Assembly (NCBI GenBank): GCA_910588285.1
Contig: CAJUQB010000018.1
Location: 1 to 59,515 of the forward strand
Reading direction: 5' to 3'
DNA length: 59,515 nucleotides
From: an uncultured Lachnospiraceae bacterium
Lineage (GTDB): Bacteria; Bacillota; Clostridia; Lachnospirales; Lachnospiraceae
Below are positions 53,076 to 59,515 of this stretch, piece by piece. Every line of letters starts with the position of its first letter. Position 1 is the first letter of the stretch. Under the pieces are notes generated by a model that worked only from the letters and a program-made list of their open reading frames with translations, searched no databases and had not been told where the DNA came from. Both the position numbers and the translations under genes were made by a program.

Positions 53076-53154
53076 GTATATCCTTTCATTTGCTTCTTAA
53101 TGTCCGGTTTCTTATGTCCGGCATCTCCTGTGTCCAGTATTTCCTGTATGGCTG

Positions 53155-54282
53155 CTATTTATAAAATTCTCTTATTTTCTCACAAATATACTGAACATTC
53201 TCCTCCGTAACATGGTTATGCATGGGAAGACGCAGCAGCCGCTCACTCTCCCTGGTGGTGTATCTGTCCTCCCCGTAAAAGACACCGTATTTCCTTCCAG
53301 CCGGAACAGTGTGAAGGGGAATATAGTGAAATACCGCGTTGATCTCATGCTCCTTCAGATAAGAAATCAGCTGGCTGCGCTGGGCAAGATCCCTTGTCTT
53401 GATATAAAACATATGGGCATTGTGCCGGCATTCCTCCGGTATCACAGGAAGCTGTATCCTGCCGTCCTCCTCCAGTCCCTTAAGCCCCTGCCAATACAGG
53501 CTCCACATGGCCAGACGATGGTCATTGATCTCATCTGCCAGCTCCAGCTGTGCCCAGAGATAGGCGGCATTCATATCGCTGGGCAGATAGGAGGAGCCAA
53601 ATTCCACCCAGGTGTATTTGTCCACCTCACCCCGCCAGAATTTGCTGCGGTCTGTCCCTTTTTCCCGGATAATCTCTGCGCGTTCCTGATTGGCAGGGTC
53701 GCGGATCAGCAGTGCTCCTCCCTCTCCCATGGAATAGTTCTTTGTCTCATGGAAGGAAAAACAGCCATAATCACCAATGCTTCCTAAGGGGACTCCCTTA
53801 TAGCTGCTTAAAACTGCCTGGGCTGCATCCTCCACCACCGCCAGGCCATGCTTCTCTGCCAATGCCATGATCGTATCCATCTCGCAGGCCACACCGGCGT
53901 AATGCATCACACATATGGCCCTGGTGCGCTCCGTAACGGCCTCCTCAATCAGCCTCTCGTCAATGTTCATGGTATCCGGCCGGATATCTACAAACACCGG
54001 CTTCGCGCCCCGCATCACAAAAGCGTCAGCCGTAGACGCAAAGGTATAGGACGGCATAATCACCTCGTCTCCTGGCTGAAGCTCAAGGAGCAGCGCCGCC
54101 ATCTCCAGAGCGTGGGTGCAGGAGGTGGTGAGAAGCGCCTTGGGAGACTGCATCCGATCCTCCAGCCACCTGTGGCATTTCCTGGTAAATGAACCGTCCC
54201 CGCAGATATGAGCCTGCGCCACAGCCTGGCGCATATATTCAAATTCCTTTCCGGTAAAAGGAGGTTCGTTAAAATGGATCAT
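53155..54282 (-). CDS. dTDP-4-amino-4,6-dideoxygalactose transaminase (RffA/WecE-like)
   Basis: A 375-residue DegT/DnrJ/EryC1 aminotransferase of the RffA type. MIHFNEPPFTGKEFEYM is the typical start. TTSCTHALEMAALLL (53-67) and DEVIMPSYTFASTADAF bind the cofactor phosphate. VVEDAAQAV supplies the Asp to the pyridine nitrogen, and Lys181 in FHETKNYSMGEGGAL forms the Schiff base with PLP. It would turn dTDP-4-keto-6-deoxyglucose into an amino sugar for the surface glycan; the dTDP-glucose genes are not in the window. Its ATG overlaps the stop of a zinc-ribbon gene upstream (ATGA), showing tight coupling. Confidence 0.94.
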   Translation of the reverse strand: MIHFNEPPFTGKEFEYMRQAVAQAHICGDGSFTRKCHRWLEDRMQSPKALLTTSCTHALEMAALLLELQPGDEVIMPSYTFASTADAFVMRGAKPVFVDIRPDTMNIDERLIEEAVTERTRAICVMHYAGVACEMDTIMALAEKHGLAVVEDAAQAVLSSYKGVPLGSIGDYGCFSFHETKNYSMGEGGALLIRDPANQERAEIIREKGTDRSKFWRGEVDKYTWVEFGSSYLPSDMNAAYLWAQLELADEINDHRLAMWSLYWQGLKGLEEDGRIQLPVIPEECRHNAHMFYIKTRDLAQRSQLISYLKEHEINAVFHYIPLHTVPAGRKYGVFYGEDRYTTRESERLLRLPMHNHVTEENVQYICEKIREFYK

Positions 54283-54488
54283 TTCACATCAGCCCTTCCT
54301 GTCTGGTGAATATACAGCCAGCTCCTGGAATAATCCTGCCTCTGCTGCCCGTCCATCTCCGCAAATTTTTCAAAGGTCAGCTTGGCCCGCTCCATGGGAA
54401 GCTCCCCGCATCTGCTGCAGGTCATCTCCTTCTTGCGGGAGCCTGTGGTCATACGGCCGCAGCCCGGACATATAAAAATCTTCATCAT
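54279..54488 (-). CDS. Small zinc-ribbon protein coupled to the transaminase
   Basis: A 69-residue protein with two CxxC pairs, CPGCGRM (near residue 8) and CSRCGEL (near 24), which should bind one zinc. The rest is helical and charged (KLTFEKFAEMDGQQRQDYSRSW). A second ATG follows the first directly and could be the true start; the upstream site (GAAGAAG) is weak. Its stop overlaps the aminotransferase start, so the two are made together. The role is unknown; a regulator or partner of the amino-sugar pathway is possible. A dyad (54524-54562) lies just upstream. Confidence 0.72.
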   Translation of the reverse strand: MMKIFICPGCGRMTTGSRKKEMTCSRCGELPMERAKLTFEKFAEMDGQQRQDYSRSWLYIHQTGRADVK

Positions 54489-54523
54489 AGCTTGTTCACT
54501 TCTTCTTTCTATAATTTCATATC

Positions 54524-54562
54524 ATGGTTCGTGTGACGAAAAGGAAGCCCTGCCCGAACCAT
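54524..54562. promoter_or_regulatory. ATGGTTCG/CGAACCAT dyad upstream of the zinc-ribbon gene
   Basis: ATGGTTCG (54524-54531) and CGAACCAT (54555-54562) are perfect inverted arms 23 bases apart, in the likely promoter region of the zinc-ribbon/aminotransferase operon. Possible operator. Apart from this dyad and the MITE-like element, 54489-54823 shows no gene. Confidence 0.4.
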
Positions 54563-54609
54563 ACAATCTGTCATGTATTTTACCATTAACTTCCGAAAAG
54601 CGCAAGAAG

Positions 54610-54775
54610 CTAGTGTACTGACACGTTGATATTTGGTAAAACTACGCTGGATATTCGTTCATCTGCAAGGCGGATTTTCGACGGCGTAGCGGTGGCTACG
54701 ACTAGAAAATCCAACATGGCAGATGAGCGAATAGACGAGTAGGTTTGCCTAATTATCAATGTGTCAGTACACTAG
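54610..54775. mobile_element. MITE-like element with 15-bp terminal inverted repeats
   Basis: CTAGTGTACTGACAC (54610-54624) and GTGTCAGTACACTAG (54761-54775) are perfect inverted ends of a 166-bp element with no coding frame. Inner parts also pair: GATATTCGTTCATCTGC with GCAGATGAGCGAATAGAC, GGATTTTC with GAAAATCC, and GTAGCGGTGGCTAC at the tip. The whole forms one long hairpin, typical of non-autonomous miniature inverted-repeat elements. It separates the first glycosyltransferase of the cluster from the zinc-ribbon/aminotransferase genes and may affect transcription between them. No clear target duplication is seen. Confidence 0.75.
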
Positions 54776-54787
54776 TACCCATTCTGT

Positions 54788-54845
54788 GAGAGCTTCCCGA
54801 TCTCAGACGCTTTCCATGCATAGTCACAGACGCTTCCCGATCTCA
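54788..54845. repeat. Short direct repeat at the 3' end of the glycosyltransferase gene
   Basis: GCTTCCCGATCTCA occurs at about 54791 and again at about 54830, 40 bp apart. The second copy encodes the last residues (EIGKR) of the glycosyltransferase; the first repeats that sequence beyond the stop, towards the MITE-like element. Confidence 0.65.
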
Positions 54846-56293
54846 ATCACAGCTGCCGGCTCAACAAGGATCCGGCCCTCTGGCTGACCGCTGCACAAAA
54901 CAGTCATATCGTTCCCCACTGCATCTACCTCTGCTGACAGAACTGCACGGCGGAAATAGCCTTTATATTCTGCCGGAAGATTATAAAATCTCGGATGGTA
55001 AGCGCCTCTTTTTTCATAGAAGCCGCAGTTCTGCACCCGTCCGCCGGATACAATCTTCCCGGACACCGCCTTGACGCCTTCTCGGGCACAGCTGCTCAAA
55101 AGCCGGAGAACATCCGATGTCTCAATCTGTACTGCCCCCCGATTCAGGCGAAGGATATATCCCTGGCGTCCCCCAGAGGCAGGCTGGCTTTTCCAGTCAA
55201 TGTAGCGCTCCGGCCTTAATAGCTCCCGCCATGTAACCGAAATCCCCGCTGCAGCCAGCTCCTGGCCCAGCTTCCTCTGAAGCTTCCTCCAGGACCGGGA
55301 GGGCTCCCCCCAGGCCTGAATCTCCAGCGCAGCCTTCGCCGGCGCCGGATATGTGATCTGGAAATATCCTCGGGCCTTCATCATGGTTACCTCTCCCGGC
55401 TGGTTCTGACGCTTCAATGCCGCCTCCACTGCCCTGCGCCCCGCCTCGTAGGCATAGAGCTTGCTGTCCGTCCGTCCTGCCGTAGAATTCTCATGGATGC
55501 GCCAGTGATACAAAATCCTGGCCACATGTTCAATCCGCCTGGCCTTCTGGCTGCAGCGCAGCACAAAGTCGTGATCCTGTGCCCCGTCATAGCGGCTGTC
55601 CAGCCCCCCGGTCCGATCCATCAATTCCCGGGAAAACATGAGGAAATGACAGATATAATTGTTCCCCAACAGCATTTCTCCATTGAAATCCAGCTTAAAA
55701 TGGGGATCCTGATACCGCTCCAAATTCCCTGCCACCTTATCTTCATCCGAATAGAGCAGATCTGCCCCTGTTTTATTGGCCCGCTTCACCATCTCATACA
55801 ATGCCGAAGGAACCAGCAGATCGTCATGATCCAAAAGCGCCAGGTATGCTCCCTTGGCAAAGGCGAAGCCCTGATTGGTATTCTCCGAGATTCCCCCGTT
55901 TCCTGCAAGGCGCTGGTAGCGGATGCGGGCTTCCCCTCCATACTGCTTCTTCAGCGTCTCTTCCACCAGCCTGCTCTCGCTGCCGTCTGCAATGCACAAT
56001 TCCCAGTTTTCATAGGTCTGTGCCACAACGGAATCCACCATCTGGCACAGGAACAGCTTCGGCGTCTCATAGGCCGGAACCACAATACTGATAAGAGGCT
56101 GGCTGGCCAGAGGATGGCTGCGCTGATAGGCCAGGGCTTCTTCTGTGGGCAGATACTCCATATATCGTTCTCCATAGTTACGGTAGGCAGAGGTAAGCTT
56201 TTCCCTTGTCTCTGTGACCAGTTCTCCCAGTGTATATTGGCTGCGCAGGGACAGCAGTTTTTCTAAATTGTTTCTGTTTAAAATATTTGACAT
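54824..56293 (-). CDS. Family 2 glycosyltransferase
   Basis: A 489-residue glycosyltransferase. About 65 residues of helical N-terminus precede a GT2 domain: PLISIVVPAYETPKLFLCQMVDSV, WELCIADGSES, AYLALLDHDDLLVPSALYEM with the D-H-D-D metal site, and GAQDHDFVLRCSQKA with the catalytic base region. ILYHWRIHENSTAG follows, as in O-antigen and rhamnan glycosyltransferases of the WsaE type. The last 170 residues are less conserved, perhaps a degenerate second domain. It opens the polysaccharide cluster and is separated from the rest by a MITE-like element. GAAGGAAG lies upstream of the ATG. Confidence 0.88.
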   Translation of the reverse strand: MSNILNRNNLEKLLSLRSQYTLGELVTETREKLTSAYRNYGERYMEYLPTEEALAYQRSHPLASQPLISIVVPAYETPKLFLCQMVDSVVAQTYENWELCIADGSESRLVEETLKKQYGGEARIRYQRLAGNGGISENTNQGFAFAKGAYLALLDHDDLLVPSALYEMVKRANKTGADLLYSDEDKVAGNLERYQDPHFKLDFNGEMLLGNNYICHFLMFSRELMDRTGGLDSRYDGAQDHDFVLRCSQKARRIEHVARILYHWRIHENSTAGRTDSKLYAYEAGRRAVEAALKRQNQPGEVTMMKARGYFQITYPAPAKAALEIQAWGEPSRSWRKLQRKLGQELAAAGISVTWRELLRPERYIDWKSQPASGGRQGYILRLNRGAVQIETSDVLRLLSSCAREGVKAVSGKIVSGGRVQNCGFYEKRGAYHPRFYNLPAEYKGYFRRAVLSAEVDAVGNDMTVLCSGQPEGRILVEPAAVIEIGKRL

Positions 56294-56566
56294 GATATCT
56301 CACTTCCTTCAGATCATATTCGCAAAATGGCAGCTCTGTTTCCTGGAATTGCCAGACTGCTCCTGATATCAAAATCAAGTATAAACTACCCTGGAGCATT
56401 ATGCAATTTGTTTTTACAGGATTCCTGTTTTGCATGGTATATTTTTGCCGGGTTTCAGCCATACTAAGATCGAAAAAAACATGGGCTGCCAGGTAATCTG
56501 CCGGCACATAATCGAAAGCTGCCCCATTGGCCGGGCAGCTCATATCAAAAAGCGAGGTACAATTTC

Positions 56567-57022
56567 ATGATTTTAACAGAAAAAGAAACTGCAGTCATTC
56601 AGGAATTACAGACCCAGGAACAGAGCTGCATTGAAAAGTATGGGAAATATGCTTCCCAGGCCCAGGACACAGAGCTGCGGAATCTGTTTCACACTTTGCA
56701 GAAAAGCGAGCAGAAGCATTACGATTCCCTGCGGCAGGTGCTCTCCGGAAGTGTTCCGTCCTGCAACTGCAATGATTCCAGCGGAAAGAACTACAATCCC
56801 AGTGCCACCTACTCCGCCGGCGAAACAGAGGCCAAACGGTCTGATTGCTTCCTGGCAACCGACTGCATCGGAACGGAAAAAATGGTTTCCTCAGAGTACA
56901 ATTCCGATGTATTCCGTTTCGCGGATTCTGATGTGAGGAAGCTTTTGGCTGACATCCAGGTGGAGGAGCAGAATCATGCGGAGATGCTGTATAAGTATAA
57001 GACGGTGAATGGGATGGCTTAG
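56567..57022 (+). CDS. CotF-like ferritin-fold (spore coat) protein
   Basis: A 151-residue protein resembling the spore coat protein F/ferritin-like group. Two helical hairpins are visible: residues 4-65 (EKETAVIQELQTQEQSCIEKYGKYASQ, then RNLFHTLQKSEQKHYDSL) and 105-147 (GTEKMVSSEYNSDVFRFADSD, then IQVEEQNHAEMLYKY). The paired Glu and Glu-x-x-His residues are where ferritin-like proteins bind metal. The linker between them is Ser/Asn/Gly-rich. Members are abundant in sporulating Clostridia. GCGAGG precedes the ATG, and a terminator follows. It is divergent from the glycosyltransferase cluster; the 270-bp gap shows no other gene. Confidence 0.8.
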   Translation: MILTEKETAVIQELQTQEQSCIEKYGKYASQAQDTELRNLFHTLQKSEQKHYDSLRQVLSGSVPSCNCNDSSGKNYNPSATYSAGETEAKRSDCFLATDCIGTEKMVSSEYNSDVFRFADSDVRKLLADIQVEEQNHAEMLYKYKTVNGMA

Positions 57023-57104
57023 GCGGAATTCCCCTGGATTCCTCTGGATTCTTTGAGGTTGCTGAGAATAGGGGGATTGCGGGAGACTGAAAATGCAAAA
57101 ATGA

Positions 57105-57140
57105 AAGAGCCAGGTAGTTACAAAACCTGGCTCTTGTTGT
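57105..57140 (+). terminator. Terminator after the CotF-like gene
   Basis: AAGAGCCAGG (57105-57114) and CCTGGCTCTT (57126-57135) are perfect 10-bp arms with an 11-base loop, followed by GTTGT. Confidence 0.8.
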
Positions 57141-57352
57141 AAAATAAAAGTATGAGAAAATATTTTACTTTACATCAGGATTATACACGATGGGGAGACG
57201 GAGTCGTTTAAAAAATCCGGACATGGCAGACGAACTGATATCCTTCAGATGGCGGCGGATATCTTTTCCATACATTCCAAACAAGTAATAACCGGGTTTT
57301 GAAGCAGTTAAGATATTTTGGATTATATAAAATCACTTTGAAAGATTTTTAA

Positions 57353-57577
57353 GAAGATTCTTCCAGAGTACCAGGAACAGTTATTGCTAATTCTGTCTGT
57401 AAAGGGAGCAATAGTGAGATAGTTAAGGGGGGGCTTTTCTGCCAAGCAGGGATTAAGTCGGGAATCGAATTATATTTTCCAGAAAAAGTAGGATCCTCTT
57501 TGGCTACATATTGGGGTAAAGTTTTTGATTATAAAAAAGTGGAGGAATTAAAGACCAGATTAAATTTGCAATGGTAG
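57353..57577 (+). pseudogene. C-terminal gene remnant, unrecognised
   Basis: An open frame of about 75 codons without a usable start reads PGTVIANSVCKGSNSEIVKG, then GLFCQAGIKSGIELYFPEK and VGSSLATYWGKVFDYKKVEEL, and ends at TAG (57575-57577). It has protein-like composition but no ribosome binding site, so it looks like the end of a lost gene. I do not recognise the family. It belongs to an AT-rich, decayed stretch between the CotF-like gene and the ATPase gene; 57141-57352 shows no gene. Confidence 0.45.
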
Positions 57578-57613
57578 ATCTTTATAATGTAGATTTTTTT
57601 TCGACAGTTTAAA

Positions 57614-57829
57614 AAGGTGCCGGAATCTGAAGAATGACTGGTCAAAAGGTATGCAATATACATCCAATGTATTGAGGAGCAAAAACCAGTGGAAGGCCTG
57701 GGCCTATGGCAAGAGGCGTGGCAAGTCTTTGATTCTATCATGGGACCAACCCAGGGCACTGATACACTTTACGGCTTGATGGAATCGCAGGATTATGCGT
57801 ACCCCGATGAGAGCCAGTGGTACCAGTAG
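57614..57829 (+). pseudogene. Gene remnant with internal stop, unrecognised
   Basis: The frame from 57614 reads KVPESEE, a TGA stop (57635-57637), then LVKRYAIYIQCIEEQKPVEG, LGLWQEAWQVFDSIMGPTQG and TLYGLMESQDYAYPDESQWY, ending at TAG (57827-57829). The sequence is protein-like, with Trp and Tyr, and would continue but for these stops. It may be a further piece of the same decayed locus as the remnant at 57353. Not recognised. Confidence 0.45.
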
Positions 57830-57880
57830 CAGTTAGATAAATTCCGGGAGGTTATTTTGAAACCTTTGTTCTTATTATAC

Positions 57881-57908
57881 TTGCGATTATAATAATCTGT
57901 GGTATAAT
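57881..57908 (+). promoter_or_regulatory. Promoter of the DUF234-type ATPase gene
   Basis: TTGCGA (57881-57886) and TATAAT (57903-57908) are 16 bases apart, 19 bases upstream of the ATG, with CGGAGG in between. Confidence 0.7.
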
Positions 57909-57927
57909 AATTCCGGAGGTATAATTT

Positions 57928-59325
57928 ATGAAAAAGTTTATCGACCGTGAATCGGAAATGGAATCCCTGCAAAGCGAATATCAGCGGGCCGGCAGCGCCT
58001 TAGTAATTATGTATGGAAGGCGCCGGGTAGGTAAGACAACGCTGATCTCCCAGTTTATCAAGGATAAAAGGGCGCTGTTTTTTCTTGCCAGTGAGGAGTC
58101 AGAAGTACAGAACCGGCTGGCCTTCAAGGATAAGGCAGCGGAGTTTATTGGCAGCGATCTCCTGTGGAATGCAGAAGTAAAAAATTGGGATGTAATATTT
58201 CGGGCAATCACGGATACATCCTTTGAAAGTAAGCCGGTGATCGTGATTGACGAATTTCAGTATCTTGGAAAATCCAATCCGGCGTTTCCGTCAATATTTC
58301 AGCGGATATGGGAGGAGCTCCTGAAAGGCCGTTCGGTTATGGTGATCCTCTGTGGATCCCTCATCTCCATGATGGAATCTCAGACATTGGCCTATGGCAG
58401 CCCTCTGTACGGGAGGCGCACGGCACAGATCCGGCTGATGCAGATTCCGTTCCGGCATTATTCTGAGTTCTTTCCCCATAAAAGCCGGAGAGAGCTGATC
58501 GAAATGTACGCAGTTACCGGAGGTGTCCCAAAATATATCGAACTGTTTTCAGAGAGCAAGGATATATATACTGCGATTCAGCACAACGTGCTCAACCGTT
58601 CCGGTTATTTGTATGACGAGCCATATTTTCTGCTTCAGCAGGAGGTTTCTGAGGTGGGCAGTTACTTTTCCGTTATCAGGGCAATCGCAGCCGGAAATAG
58701 CAAGCTCTCAGCGATTGCAACTACCCTGGAGGTGAAGGCAACAAGCCTGACGAAATATCTGAAAACCCTGATGGAGCTGGATCTGGTAGAGCGTGAGGTT
58801 CCGGCTACGGAGGAAACTCCGGAGAAAAGCAAAAAAGGGCTTTACAGGATCAAAGACAATTATATCCGCTTTTGGTTTGCCTTCGTTTATCCGAACCGCA
58901 GCTTTATTGAAAGCGGAAATAGTCCTATTGTCATGAGTAAGATCCGTAAGAGCCTTGTCAGCGGCCATATTTCCTATATTTACGAGGATGTATGCAGGGA
59001 GCGGATGTGGGAACTGAATGCCAGAGATTGTTGGCCATTCCATTTTTTGAAAATTGGCCGCTGGTGGGATTCCAGAGATGAGATTGATATTGCAGCCATA
59101 GATCCGGACGGCAGCAACCTTATTCTCGGCGAGTGCAAATTCTGGCAGGAGCCGGTGGGGCTCCGTGTCCTTCACAGCCTGGAGGAAAAAACGGTTCAGG
59201 TGGATTGGAGAAAAAGTAACCGCCATGTCTGGTATGTGTTGTTCAGTGCAGCCGGTTTTACCGAGGAACTGAAGCAGCTCGCTGCTGGGCGGGATGATCT
59301 GATGCTCTGTGATGAACTGGGATAA
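57928..59325 (+). CDS. ATP-binding protein, archaeal-ATPase/DUF234 family
   Basis: A 465-residue AAA protein of the ATPase_2/DUF234 group. FIDRESEMESLQSEYQ leads to Walker A MYGRRRVGKTTLISQF (residues 28-43). Walker B is PVIVIDEFQYLGK near residue 110, followed by a sensor 1 strand VMVILCGSLISMMES. A winged helix at about 255-290 (GNSKLSAIATTLEVKATSLTKYL) precedes the C-terminal DUF234 nuclease-like domain with DEIDIAA and LILGECKFW, the Asp and Glu-x-Lys of a PD-(D/E)XK core. Function is unknown; this family is multi-copy in anaerobes. It has its own promoter. The last 190 bases of the window, after its stop, show no gene. Confidence 0.92.
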   Translation: MKKFIDRESEMESLQSEYQRAGSALVIMYGRRRVGKTTLISQFIKDKRALFFLASEESEVQNRLAFKDKAAEFIGSDLLWNAEVKNWDVIFRAITDTSFESKPVIVIDEFQYLGKSNPAFPSIFQRIWEELLKGRSVMVILCGSLISMMESQTLAYGSPLYGRRTAQIRLMQIPFRHYSEFFPHKSRRELIEMYAVTGGVPKYIELFSESKDIYTAIQHNVLNRSGYLYDEPYFLLQQEVSEVGSYFSVIRAIAAGNSKLSAIATTLEVKATSLTKYLKTLMELDLVEREVPATEETPEKSKKGLYRIKDNYIRFWFAFVYPNRSFIESGNSPIVMSKIRKSLVSGHISYIYEDVCRERMWELNARDCWPFHFLKIGRWWDSRDEIDIAAIDPDGSNLILGECKFWQEPVGLRVLHSLEEKTVQVDWRKSNRHVWYVLFSAAGFTEELKQLAAGRDDLMLCDELG

Positions 59326-59515
59326 CGGAAAAATGTATAGCAAAATCCCCGCAGATATGCTAAACCTGAATTATTCACGGAACAACAGGGTCAACTGCTG
59401 AAATCCGCATAGCTACTGCATTTTAATTGAATGTTGCTTTTCACTTATTTAGTGAATAGAAAAAGACCTCTATCTATGGTAAAATTTAGGTGTCTAATCC
59501 AAATCAAAAACCAAA

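Noticed and set aside
59326..59515. Possible gene or element at the right end of the window
   Set aside because: The 190 bases are AT-rich with a small TTCAC/GTGAA dyad only; no frame, RNA or repeat could be supported before the window ends.

Overview
The window is chromosomal DNA from a low-G+C Gram-positive gut anaerobe, most likely a Lachnospiraceae (Clostridium cluster XIVa) species. Support for this comes from the C_GCAxxG_C_C protein, the GHKL/LytTR two-component pair, the NSS transporter, the 584-residue pyruvate kinase with an extra C-terminal domain, the CotF-like ferritin-fold protein, the LCP wall ligase, the RND pump without partner genes, and strong AGGAGG-type ribosome binding sites. 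Most of the window has moderate G+C. The RloAB pair, the LytTR two-component pair and the stretch at about 57.1-57.9 kb are visibly AT-richer.

Layout. 0-0.4 kb: a long imperfect palindrome. 0.4-3.8 kb: lipoprotein, redox-type cysteine protein and a MATE exporter. 4.1-6.0 kb: a two-gene RloA/RloB (AbiL-like) defence pair, downstream of a tRNA-Ala(CGC) gene. 6.4-8.5 kb: a BlaI/M56 sensor-repressor pair with two matching operator dyads. 8.4-14.1 kb: an accessory island with a gene stopped at codon 2, a LytTR response regulator and sensor kinase, then a promoter with two direct repeats, a structured leader ending in a terminator just before the next start codon, two unrecognised genes and a NUDIX hydrolase. 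14.1-16.4 kb: MBOAT plus SGNH O-acyltransferase pair. 16.6-31.5 kb: metabolic and household genes (GH36 alpha-galactosidase, topoisomerase III, NSS transporter, acetyltransferase, TIM-barrel isomerase, YeiH transporter, Rpn nuclease, sulfatase, AAA/PD-(D/E)XK protein, GT51 transglycosylase). 31.6-38.1 kb: RND pump, CheC phosphatase, and a glycolipid synthase/PlsY-like acyltransferase pair. 38.1-45.4 kb: wall amidase, membrane protein, pyruvate kinase, carbamate kinase, HtrA protease and GtrA. 45.4-56.3 kb: a cell-surface polysaccharide cluster (GlmS, four family 2 glycosyltransferases, LCP ligase, WcaJ-like initiating transferase, RffA-like aminotransferase with a coupled zinc-ribbon protein), interrupted by a small MITE-like element. 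56.5-59.5 kb: CotF-like protein, a decayed stretch and a DUF234-type ATPase.

How the parts work together. The right third builds and attaches surface glycans: GlmS supplies glucosamine-6-P, the WcaJ-like enzyme starts the lipid-linked unit, the glycosyltransferases and aminotransferase extend and decorate it, and LCP links it to peptidoglycan. GT51 and the amidase remodel the wall. The most interesting regulatory unit is at 8.8-13.4 kb. The LytTR pair sits directly upstream of a promoter whose paired repeats have LytTR-like spacing, and that promoter appears to drive a structured RNA that must be read through to express the two unknown proteins. Other unusual items are a glycosyltransferase with a 14-copy seven-residue repeat tail, a sulfatase fragment abutting an AAA/nuclease gene, and an inverted repeat bracketing the carbamate kinase promoter.
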